Assembly (NCBI GenBank): GCA_015179045.1
Contig: WHUZ01000096.1
Span: forward strand, 152,696-216,695
DNA: 64,000 nucleotides
Direction of reading: 5' to 3'
From: Kalaharituber pfeilii
Lineage: Eukaryota; Ascomycota; Pezizomycetes; Pezizales; Pezizaceae
Every line of letters starts with the position of its first letter. The first letter of the stretch is position 1. The notes under the pieces are model-generated. The model worked only from the letters and a program-made list of their open reading frames with translations, was not told where the DNA came from and made no database searches. This document shows positions 43,693 to 52,930 of this stretch, piece after piece. Position numbers and translations under genes: made by a program.

Positions 43693-45313
43693 GGCTTCTT
43701 CAAGACAAGAAACAGGGTAGGATAACAGCGTCGAATACCTTCGATTTCGATTTCGTTTCGGTTGAGCCTTTTGATCCCTGATCTGATTATTCTGAAACTG
43801 CAACCCTGGAAAGTCCAAGGCAGCGTGAAGCTCTCAAACTATTTGAACAGGCAGTTCAAAGGAGAGATAAGATATTGGAACGAGAATATAGGACTAAGCA
43901 ACCTCTGGAGTGGAAAGACTATAGGATCACTGGTAATCCATCCCAGCTACAGAGTGAAGCTAATAGTAGTCAAAATAATTATAGTTCCCAAATTCAACAA
44001 AGTCAAGATAAAACTACTAACTCAACTAATATCTCTCTCATGAAACCTGAACCGATGGAGAGAGGATCTACATCTAATCCTATCAATATGATTCGTCAAA
44101 ATGATTCTCCAAGTACTGGTAATATGGGATATATGATGGAGTTGGCTAAACCAGAGAAGTTTGGTGGAAACCCAGGTGAATCAGTTACTGACTTTGTTGA
44201 GTCGGTAGAAGCATATTTTTCACTCATGGAAGGAAGTATAGGAATGGAAGGTAATACTGCTTATTTGGAAAGAACAAAGCTGACTATATTAAAAAACCTA
44301 CTTGAAGGGAAGGCTAAGCAGTGGTGAACTGAACTTCCTACTACAGCAAGAAATACAGTAGAAGCTGCTCTTGCATCAATAAAACGTCGATTTCCAGTGA
44401 GAAGAACAAGAGCATCTAATGAACTCACTAAGGCATGGAATGAAATGCAGCACCTAAACCAAGGACGCCTTTCTGATGAAGAGTATATTGAAAAGACATA
44501 TGAACTAAATGCTATCCTAGGAAATCAACATGATGAGACTCTAAGAACTAATTTTTTAGCAGGTATTGCTAATGGTATGGTGCGAATAGCTGTTAGCTCT
44601 ACGTTGGAAGATGACTGTACCTTAGAGGAAGCTATTAGTGCTTTTCAGAAAAGTATTAAAGGTAGACGAGGACAAGATATAATAAAGACACCATCTCAAG
44701 AAAAGGATAGTCAGCCGAGAAGTGAGACAGATGGTATGGACTCATACAACTTGAAGGAGCTTATAAAGTCACAGGAGCGAATGGAAAGAATGGCATCAAT
44801 GATGATGGAAACGGTACAAGAATTAAAGAATAGAGGAAACTATAGAGGTAGACAGATGGGACCAGTTGGGCTCCAAGGATGGCAACAGAATAGAGATGAA
44901 AATAAAACTTGTACTCGATGTGGAGGAAAGGGGCACTTATCTTACTCATGCAATGGTAACCCCTTACCTGAAGAAGAACAAGCTAAATTGCGAAATATTA
45001 TCTCTAGAAATGCAGAACTTAGACGAGAGAGGATGGGACAGATAGGAGGACAATTTGGAGCTAATAGTAGGCAAACGGGAGGATTACCTATGAGTGGTGT
45101 ACAACCTCCTTCAGTACCAATAGCTGCAGCAGCAGCAGTTAGCTATTACCATGACTCAAAGGAGCTAAAAGAGGGAAGTGGAAGAATGGAGGCAAATGTG
45201 ATAGAAATAATGGATAATAGAGAAAAATTGGTAAGTATGATCGATAGACTGACACTTGAAGAGAAAGCACAGCTGTTGGCCATGGTGGATAAACGACCAA
45301 GAGTGGAAGAGAT
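43693..45313 (+). pseudogene. Gypsy gag (N-terminal part), two internal TGA
   Basis: One frame runs from the LTR junction into the Copia insertion. It is broken by TGA at 43783-43785 (before SDYSETATLESPRQR) and at 44325-44327 (KAKQW-stop-TELPTTA). The capsid-like part includes MELAKPEKFGGNPGESVTDF, and a zinc knuckle CTRCGGKGHLSYSC (C-x2-C-x4-H-x4-C) lies near 44910-44950. There is no obvious ATG at the start; MKPEPMERGS near 44040 is the first. The frame continues beyond the Copia at 49778: VEEI joins SDEEAGPNRRRQ when the Copia and one GAGAT are removed. Confidence 0.8.
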
Positions 45314-45546
45314 TGTTGAACCGACGGTGTAATCCTAGCACCGACACGGAGGAATTATAGGCCGGCAGGAGGAATTATAGGCCGGCGGGTTGACTGATGG
45401 TTGACTGTGGCGTGTGAAAAGTTTTTACTGTGGCAATTGTGAAGGTCGCTGTGAAGGACATATAAGTCACGGGTCCTGTGCATACTGGAGACTTCTTCTG
45501 TAATTAATCAATTAACTCTCTCCGCTCGAAAAGCGTGACTTCTTGA
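45314..45546 (+). repeat. Copia left LTR
   Basis: 233 bp, TGTTGAACCGACGG to GACTTCTTGA, with a tandem gaggaattataggccggc doublet. It contains a possible TATA-like acatataag near 45458. Confidence 0.95.
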
Positions 45547-45563
45547 GGTTATGAGCCCGGAGC
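45547..45563 (+). promoter_or_regulatory. Copia primer-binding site, initiator-tRNA anticodon type
   Basis: GGTTATGAGCCCGGAGC follows the LTR directly. GGTTATGAGCCC is complementary to the conserved anticodon stem-loop of initiator tRNA-Met (GGGCTCATAACC). This fits the half-tRNA priming known for copia-type elements rather than priming by a CCA end. Confidence 0.8.
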
Positions 45564-45594
45564 TCCACTAGCCAAACACGTTACCTATTCATCA

Positions 45595-45740
45595 CTCGTC
45601 GCTCATCGGAGCCTATCACTCGTCGCTCATCGGAGCCTATCACTCGTCGCTCATCGGAGCCTATCACTCGTCGCTCATCGGAGCTTATCACTCGTCGCTC
45701 ATCGTCACTCATCAATCGTCGCTCATCGGAGCCCATTACT
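45595..45740 (+). repeat. 24-bp minisatellite in the Copia leader
   Basis: Units tatcactcgtcgctcatcgg-agcc repeat about six times before the polyprotein ATG, with decay in the last two. It lies in the untranslated leader. Confidence 0.85.
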
Positions 45741-45755
45741 CGTCAAGCTCATCAT

Positions 45756-48700
45756 TTGCTGCTTACCACTATGTCGTCAGAAGGCGCCTCCTCCTCTTCT
45801 TTCTCTATAGCGAAATCCACGTCAACTCTCGACATTTCCAAAGTACTGAAAATCACCCCTCGCATCTCCAAAAAGTTGTCAAATGAAGATAACTATCCTG
45901 CGTGGGCCATTGAGGCCATGCGCCAGCTTCGGAGACAGAAGCTGCTTCAAATAGTAACTGGAAACGAAATCGAACCACCCTCCAACTCAACAGATCTCGC
46001 TTTATGGCAGGATAAAAGCGATAAAGCACTAGACTATATTATGGAAAGCTGTGAAGAAGAGCCACAACTAATGATAAGAGGAGCATCAACAGCAGCGGAA
46101 GCTTGGAAGATCCTTAAAGAAACTTACGAAGGAAGAACTAGAACCCATCTCGCTGCTCTGTTTTTTAATGTGGTACAATTACGGTTTGATGATCGAAAAA
46201 TGACGATTACTGACCATATCATGGCCTTCGAATCCCATTGGCTTAAGTTAGCTACCAGTGTCGCCAGTGTCACCGCCGGCACTACATCGCTAGCAGCTGG
46301 AATTAAGAACTTCACAGTCACTGATTCCTGGAAGGCGACCGCATTACTCAACACTCTTCCTAAAATTCAACCCTATATCAATATTATCGACAATATTACA
46401 ATCAAGGAAGACGTACCAACATATTCGAATGTGGTTCTCAGACTCAAGGAAATTTCGCGACCTACTAGCAAAAAGCACAACTCTAAGGATGAACCTGAAC
46501 CGGCAGCTGCCTTTGTCACTACCAGGATACCATGTGGATTTTGTAAGGCTCGAGGCTTCCCAGGCACATCGCATACCGAATCAGAGTGTCGAACCAAGAA
46601 GAGAGAGCAAAACCGAACTTCCAAGCAAGCAAATACAACTGAATCAACTAGTACCGAAACGAACACTACAGAATGGCTAAACTTTGCCTTTAATACCGAA
46701 GCCAGTACTACTGTAACTACCACCTCCGAAGCTGCATGGGCTCTCGATTCAGCATGTTCTCAACATATGACGCCCTACCTAGAAGACCTTGTTGATGCGC
46801 AACCTCATATAGAGCCTATTAAAAGCTCAGCAGGAACTAGGATGTACTCATCTCATATTGGGACAGTATCAGTGGCCGGACTTTGGCTAAATAATGTGCT
46901 TGTTGTGCCAGAGTTATCACGGAGACTTGTGAGCTTAGGGGTACTTGAAAACGAGGGGGCAGAAATGCACATAGGAAAGGCTGGCAGGAAAATATCTCTT
47001 AAAGGCATAGAATGCAAGCTTAGGAAGGAAGGAAATCTATACATGTTCGAGAATAAGGTAGAAGAAGCACATGCAAGTATGAGTGAATGGCATGAAAGGT
47101 ACGGCCATCTCCCCCTGTCCGCTTTCAAGAACATTCAAGAAGCTCCATCATCTCTCCACACTTCCCAACTACAATGCGAAGCCTGCATGAAAGGAAAGAT
47201 GAGCAAGCCTCCATCCCCTGCCCAGGAGTCGATCAGAACGACATCTATAGGTGAACTTATTCATTCAGATGTTTGTGGACCACTTCCGATTCAGAGCCTC
47301 AATAACTGTCGGTACTTCGTCACCCTTATTGATGATTATTCTCGACTGTGCATCGCCAAATCGATTCCAAACAAAGGAGTTGCTGCTGAAACACTTCAGT
47401 TGATGATTCAACAATTCACTACCATGACTGGGAAACCAATAAGGGCCTTGAGGACAGATCATGGAGGAGAGTTCAAGTCGAAAACTTTCCTTCAATGGCT
47501 TGAACAGCAAGGCATTATCAGCCACCCCACAGTTCCCTATCACAGTGAGACAAACGCTGTAGCTGAAAGACTGAACAGAACACTTATGGACTTAGTCAGG
47601 ACCAATTTGCATGGGAGTGGAATGCCTAAGAATACATGGAATCTAGCCTTGGAGTACTCGGTTTTTGTCAAGAATAGAATTCCGCACCGGTCATTGAAAG
47701 GCAAGTCGCCACTTGAGGTCGCAGTACCTGGTATCAATATTCAGGCGCAAAGACAGCAGTTCAGACCGTTTGGAGAGAAAGTGTTCGCCCATACATACAC
47801 AGACAACAAACTAGGTGATAAGGCAATGGTGGCACGGATAGTAGGATTTACACCAACATATGGGGTATACAAAGTCATTTTACCAGATAGACGAGTTACC
47901 CTGGCTAAGAATCCTAAACCCCGAAAAGAATCACAAGTAACATCTCTAATAGACCCTTCAATCGAACTTTCAGTACCCAAACCAGTCCAAATACCTATCG
48001 ATTCGGCAACTATGCCAGGTCAGTTCCCTCAAACACCGGCAAAGCAGGTCTCTCAAGAATCAACAACCGGGGTAGCGAGAAGTACGGCGAAACCGGTGAC
48101 TCAGTTGAGACTACTACCACCAGCATCATCAAGCCAACCTATGAATTTGCCAGAGCAATCAGAACCTTGGTGGCAAAAGTATGGTGATACCTTCCCGGAA
48201 GCAGCAAGACAACGAGCGGCAGAATTCCAGCTACAACAAGAGTTCCAAGCGTCAAAATCTATAAGTGATGAGAGGCCGACCAGAGTCCCAAAACCAATCA
48301 AACGATTTGACCCCTCGGACCCCTCCACCTATGTAACAGAAGCGTGTCTGACTATTCAAGAGGCACTACAGAGTCCGGAGGCAAATCACTGGCAGGACGC
48401 ACTTCAGCGAGAGCTTAAGCAGCTAGAGAAATACCAAGTTTTTGAGTGGGTAGATCAGGTACCAGCAGGAGCCACAACAGTAGATACAAAGGTAGTACTC
48501 CGAATCAAGTCAGAGCTAGATCCCACAAACCCCAAGAGGTATAAAGCAAGGCTTACAGCCAGAGGATTTACTCAACGACCTGGAATCGATTACCACGAGA
48601 CATTTGCACCAGTCTGCAGGGCCGAATCCTGGCGACTCGCACTTCACCGAGCTATACAGAGAAACTGGGTAGTTGAGCAATTTGATATAGAAGCTGCATA

Positions 48701-49532
48701 CCTGAATTCACCAGTTACTGAAGAACTCTATATTAAAGACTCACATTTTACTGGTACTCGAGCCTGGAGACTCAAGAAGGCACTCTACGGATTAAAGCAA
48801 GCGGCACGGAATTGGAATACTGTCCTCCATGACTTACTACTTTCAGCTGGGCTCTCCCAATGCAAGGATGATTTAGGCCTATACTTCAGTAACACAACCG
48901 TCATAACTGTCCATGTTGATGACCTGCTCGGAACGTTTGCCTCGCAAGACGAATGTGAACAACTCGTCAAACACCTATCAACATATGTTACAGTCGAACG
49001 GAAAGGCAAGCCCAGTCTATTCCTTGGAGTGCACCTTAGCTGGAGCTCAGAAACAGTCATGCTTTCAATGGCAACAGCGATCCGAGAGGTTTGCCAGCAA
49101 CATGGAATCATTCAGCATGCACCTCACCCATACCAGGACCTAGAAATGAATGGGACACCTCTGCCGAATCCAAAACCCTTTCAGTCTCTTATAGGGGCAC
49201 TACTCTTCATAGCTCGCATGTGCCGCCCTGACATCAGATATGCAGTCAGTAGGTTATCCAGGAGAACAGCATCACCATCAGAATCAGATCTGCAAGCAGC
49301 AAGACGGGTGGCAGCTTACCTTCTTGGGACCGCAAATGAAGGGATAGAGTTAGGTATTAACAGGACAGAAGTTTACGAAGTTCAAAGAGTACCTAGGAAT
49401 GATGATTGGGAGGAAATATTGAAAAGATGGGACCAAGATCTGGAAGGAAATATAATGTTGGGAGCATTCATGTGGACTGGTGGACCGTGGCTGGCAATAA
49501 TGGGTATTGACTTTCAATGGGTGCTAGATTAA
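45756..49532 (+). CDS. Copia gag-protease-integrase-RT polyprotein, RNase H missing
   Basis: A single uninterrupted frame of 1258 codons. The better start is probably ATG 45771 (MSSEGASSSS). Gag carries a knuckle starting CGFC (near residue 260). The protease motif is ALDSACSQH (near 330; DSA in place of the common DSG/DTG). The pre-integrase box is WHERYGHLP. The integrase D-D-E residues lie in HSDVCGPL, RTDHGGEF and NAVAERLNR (near 504, 568 and 603). RT shows ALYGLKQAARNWN and HVDDLLG (HVDD near 1053; Y to H relative to YVDD). After YLLGTANEGIEL the frame changes character and stops within ~60 residues, without the DxxxAG...STEAEY core of Copia RNase H. Enzyme order is the Copia order. Confidence 0.9.
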   Translation: MLLTTMSSEGASSSSFSIAKSTSTLDISKVLKITPRISKKLSNEDNYPAWAIEAMRQLRRQKLLQIVTGNEIEPPSNSTDLALWQDKSDKALDYIMESCEEEPQLMIRGASTAAEAWKILKETYEGRTRTHLAALFFNVVQLRFDDRKMTITDHIMAFESHWLKLATSVASVTAGTTSLAAGIKNFTVTDSWKATALLNTLPKIQPYINIIDNITIKEDVPTYSNVVLRLKEISRPTSKKHNSKDEPEPAAAFVTTRIPCGFCKARGFPGTSHTESECRTKKREQNRTSKQANTTESTSTETNTTEWLNFAFNTEASTTVTTTSEAAWALDSACSQHMTPYLEDLVDAQPHIEPIKSSAGTRMYSSHIGTVSVAGLWLNNVLVVPELSRRLVSLGVLENEGAEMHIGKAGRKISLKGIECKLRKEGNLYMFENKVEEAHASMSEWHERYGHLPLSAFKNIQEAPSSLHTSQLQCEACMKGKMSKPPSPAQESIRTTSIGELIHSDVCGPLPIQSLNNCRYFVTLIDDYSRLCIAKSIPNKGVAAETLQLMIQQFTTMTGKPIRALRTDHGGEFKSKTFLQWLEQQGIISHPTVPYHSETNAVAERLNRTLMDLVRTNLHGSGMPKNTWNLALEYSVFVKNRIPHRSLKGKSPLEVAVPGINIQAQRQQFRPFGEKVFAHTYTDNKLGDKAMVARIVGFTPTYGVYKVILPDRRVTLAKNPKPRKESQVTSLIDPSIELSVPKPVQIPIDSATMPGQFPQTPAKQVSQESTTGVARSTAKPVTQLRLLPPASSSQPMNLPEQSEPWWQKYGDTFPEAARQRAAEFQLQQEFQASKSISDERPTRVPKPIKRFDPSDPSTYVTEACLTIQEALQSPEANHWQDALQRELKQLEKYQVFEWVDQVPAGATTVDTKVVLRIKSELDPTNPKRYKARLTARGFTQRPGIDYHETFAPVCRAESWRLALHRAIQRNWVVEQFDIEAAYLNSPVTEELYIKDSHFTGTRAWRLKKALYGLKQAARNWNTVLHDLLLSAGLSQCKDDLGLYFSNTTVITVHVDDLLGTFASQDECEQLVKHLSTYVTVERKGKPSLFLGVHLSWSSETVMLSMATAIREVCQQHGIIQHAPHPYQDLEMNGTPLPNPKPFQSLIGALLFIARMCRPDIRYAVSRLSRRTASPSESDLQAARRVAAYLLGTANEGIELGINRTEVYEVQRVPRNDDWEEILKRWDQDLEGNIMLGAFMWTGGPWLAIMGIDFQWVLD

Positions 49533-49539
49533 GAGGGGG

Positions 49540-49772
49540 TGTTGAACCGACGGTGTAATCCTAGCACCGACACGGAGGAATTATAGGCCGGCAGGAGGAA
49601 TTATAGGCCGGCGGGTTGACTGATGGTTGACTGTGGCGTGTGAAAAGTTTTTACTGTGGCAATTGTGAAGGTCGCTGTGAAGGACATATAAGTCACGGGT
49701 CCTGTGCATACTGGAGACTTCTTCTGTAATTAATCAATTAACTCTCTCCGCTCGAAAAGCGTGACTTCTTGA
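49540..49772 (+). repeat. Copia right LTR
   Basis: 233 bp, same sequence as the left LTR by eye. It is preceded by the polypurine tract and followed by GAGAT. Confidence 0.95.
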
Positions 49773-49777
49773 GAGAT

Positions 49778-50873
49778 AAGTGATGAAGAAGCTGGTCCAA
49801 ATAGAAGAAGACAAAGAGTTGAGAGTCCAGAAAAGGAAAACCGCTTTTCTCAAGTACTGAGGCCGGGTGATCAAGTCCAACTGCCAGAAGAAAGACCTTT
49901 TATACCTGACCCTAGATATGAAAGACAATCTGAAAATATTAGAGAAGAGAAAGGAAAGGCAAAGAAGAACTTGAAGAGACTGGGAGAACGAAAGTCAATT
50001 AGAATGATGGAAGGACAAATGAAGTGGAATCCTGTAGATGCATTGAGGAGTACCTTGGTACAAGGATTGAATTGGGGAAACTTGATTGATATTGCTCCTT
50101 CAGTACGATCTAAGGTAGCAAATGGTATGGGAATTGAACGGAAAAAGAAAGTAACAACAATCAATATGCTGGATATGGGTATAGTGGGAGAAACTAAATC
50201 AAGCAAGCGAGTACCGATTCCAGAACCTAAGGGAGCAATTGTGAATTTCCATACTCAAGGAACTATGGTAAAGGAAACAGATAATGAGATAATAGTTCAA
50301 GTACTATTATCTCAAATACTAATAGATGAAGGATCTGTAGTCAACCTGATGTCATACTCAGTTATGAAGCAGTCTGGATTAGACTTGCAAGTTAATAATG
50401 ACATTATTATAAAAACAGCAACAGGAGAGCTGAGAGAAGTTGTTGGGTATGTGGAGTTTAATATTGATATTGCAGGAGTTCTAGCAACAGTAAAGGTATA
50501 TGTGGTAGATTTTAATCTATCATATACACTGTTGTTAGGAAGAAGATGGTTGCAACAGGTACGAGCAAAAGGAGACTATGAGACACATACCTACGTGATA
50601 TTTGATATGGAAGGACAAGCTCACCAAGTTCCTATGGTGACCGGCAACCCAACAGTAACAATTCCCGAAGTATTGGTGAATCCATCAAAAAGAAGAAGTG
50701 AAAGTACTCTGACAGAAGAAGAGTATGAAGAGTTAGTTATAGGCCAAGAAGCAATACATGCAGTACTGAATGAGATTATTGAGGGAGCTGAATATGAAGA
50801 AAGAGAGTGGTATGAGGGTAACGATAATGATGAAAGTGAAGATGACTATGAGAAGGGAAACGGGAGAGGGTAA
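49778..50873 (+). CDS. Gypsy gag C-terminal part and protease
   Basis: Continues the gag frame after the Copia. The protease region has QILIDEGSVVNLMS, an aspartic-protease-like loop with DEG in place of DTG/DSG, followed by YTLLLGRRWLQ, a flap-like hydrophobic segment typical of retropepsins. It ends with an acidic tail and TAA at 50871-50873. Upstream stops in gag mean it would not be made as one protein from this copy. Its last codons overlap the pol frame and hold the frameshift signal. Confidence 0.75.
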
Positions 50874-50910
50874 TCAATGAAGGCCAATTGAGTACCCAGA
50901 GAAGGATAGG
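50855..50910 (+). promoter_or_regulatory. -1 ribosomal frameshift site (gag-pro to pol)
   Basis: GGGAAAC at 50855-50861 lies in the gag frame exactly as G GGA AAC, a canonical X XXY YYZ slippery heptamer. A 6-nt spacer (50862-50867) follows. Then comes a stem: GGGTA (50868-50872) with TACCC (50893-50897), and TCAAT (50874-50878) with ATTGA (50887-50891), one mismatch between. The 8-nt loop contains GGCC, which could pair with GGCC at ~50905-50909 to form a pseudoknot. The pol frame is open from just before the heptamer. Confidence 0.75.
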
Positions 50911-52930
50911 CCTCAAAGAAAAGGACAAAAGAGAGAATATCGAGGAGTGGGAGGGAGTATATGAAGTAGTGGTAGTTGGAGAAAAGAGTGGGAACTGTAT
51001 GATTTCTGATGAACGAAAATGCCGAGTTATGAGGGGAGACTGTATTTGTTGTTTGGGAGGAAGTTGCTTTAATCTAGGACATGTGGGGGAGTGTGAGTGT
51101 TGGTGTAGAAAAGGAGAAAGAAAATGGGATATAGAAGAACCAGCTTTCAAGTTGGAGATTGCAAAGGAGTTTAAAAGAGAGTATGTGAAGCAAGAGAGGA
51201 GGAAATGGAGAGCTAGGAAAGGGAATAAGGAAGAGGAAGATTCAAGTTGGTTGAAAGAAATAAAATCAGAGGAAGAAGAAGCTAGCAGGGTGAGAGATGA
51301 AGACAGCAGAGATTGCCGCCGATTTTATGCAAAAGGGAGTGGGCATATTGTTGAAGAAAAAAGTTGCCTTAGAAGGGAGTGTGAAAGATGCAAGTGGAGT
51401 TGGGGAGACAGGGAAGAGTTGTTTATACCCTTGCATAAACAACTGAGATGGACAAGAGAGTTTTTTGAAGGAGTGAACAAGGTTTGTACCAACTGGAAAA
51501 AGTCAATGCCGGTGGTGGAAATGGTAACAGCTGTGAATGAAGAGGAAGATATATTTGGGTGGAAGGAGAGAGGTTTTCCAGTGAAAAGAAGGCCCCAAGA
51601 GTTTCGACGAGAAGTGGACTCATCTAATCAAGAGATGATTGAGGAGTGGTTTGAGAAATGTGAAGTGAAAATCGGATCTCACTTGATGCCTGAGGAGGCA
51701 AGATATGCAAAACGAATACTCTATACATGGAGAGATCTATTTGTTACCAGCCAAAGTGAAATGCCAAAAACAGACCTGGTAATTCACTCTATACCAACAT
51801 ATTGGGGAGCAAAACCACACCGGGCAAGGAGTCGAATCTGGACAGAAGAGGAGGCCAAATGGCAGCAGGAAAATATACCGAAACTGGAGAAGGCTGGAGT
51901 AATTATGAGATGTGAATCACCATGGTCAGCAAAGACAACTCTGGTTAAGAAGAAAGAAGACCCATTGAAGATATCTGGAGAAGGGGTTCCAGCCATGAGA
52001 ATGGTACATACCTACTGCCAATTGAACCGAGCAACTATTAAGTCAAACTATCCAACAAAAAACATGGAAGATTTGTTCAATCTCCTGGGAAAGAGAACTC
52101 GCCGGTACTTCAGCCAAAGTGATGCATTGAATGGATTTTATGCAATTGAAATGTATCTACCTCATGCTTATAAAACAGCATTCTCCTGTGCCTTGGGTCA
52201 GTATTGTTATACTCGAATGGGGCAAGGACTGACAGGTGCCCCTCACACTTATACAAAAATGAAAGATATAGCCTTTGGTCCAATTCCTCTGCCTGATGAG
52301 GAACCTGGGTTATGGGGAATCACTTGGGACAGAGAAGGCCAAGAGAGATCATTTGGGTATTTTGTTGATGACGACCTCTGCTCTACTGACCTATTTATGG
52401 TTATGGTGAGACTATTGCATGAAGAATATTTTCCAAGAGTAGCTTGGGCATACCTGACACTTAAGGCATCAAAAACGGGCTTCTTCCTGCCAGAGATAGG
52501 CCCACTTGGACAACGAATGGGAGTTGATTCAGATGGACATTGTGTGCGGACGCCTGCAAGGAAGAAAATGGATTTTATTCTTGAATTTCCTATCCCATCA
52601 ACATGGCAAGAGTTGGAATCATTTATATACATGGTAACATACCTAAAGAACTTTGTCCCAGGAAGAAGTGACCATATAAAGATAATGAAGGAAGCAGCAG
52701 TATGGAAATGGGAAGAGATAGAGAGAGGAGGAAAAGTGAAGGGAAGAAGAGACCCAAAAAGAAGAAAGGTATTGGAAAAGTTTGAGTGGGGAAAAGAGCA
52801 GCAAAAATCCTTTGATTATATCAAATTGGCGATTGGAGAAGTGAACCTATTTGGAACTCAAGAGATAAGAGGTTTTATCTGTCAGTTACAGTTTCTCAAA
52901 GAGGGTTGGGAGGAGTGCTATTTCAACTAG
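50862..52930 (+). pseudogene. Gypsy pol: Cys-rich region and reverse transcriptase
   Basis: The frame is open from the slip site, with no ATG needed. The first ~230 codons are charged with two Cys/His clusters (DCICCLGGSCFNLGHVGECE and SCLRRECERCKW), which I do not recognise. RT starts near SHLMPEEARYAKRIL and has PTYWGAKPHRARSR, SDALNGFYAIEMYLP, GQGLTGAPHTYTKM and the catalytic GYFVDDDLCST (FVDD). A 1-nt deletion near 52864 (GTQE then a shifted DKRFYLSV) sends the frame to TAG at 52928-52930. The next frame resumes the RNase H, so this copy is inactive. Confidence 0.8.

Larger units (their letters stand above)
45309..49777 (+). mobile_element. Copia LTR retrotransposon, young, inserted in Gypsy gag
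   Basis: LTRs 45314-45546 and 49540-49772 (233 bp each) show no difference that I could see. The GAGAT duplication is at 45309-45313 and 49773-49777. Internal parts: primer-binding site at 45547, leader minisatellite, one long polyprotein frame, and a polypurine tract aagaggggg at 49531-49539. LTRs start TGTTGA but end TTGA rather than the usual CA. Confidence 0.95.

Noticed and set aside
43783..44327. RIP as the cause of the gag stop codons
   Set aside because: The inferred changes (CGA to TGA, TGG to TGA) are not the CpA-to-TpA pattern of RIP, and nearby sequence is not TpA-enriched in an obvious way.
52860..52930. A second programmed frameshift between RT and RNase H
   Set aside because: No slippery heptamer is present and a single missing G restores the frame, so a deletion is simpler.
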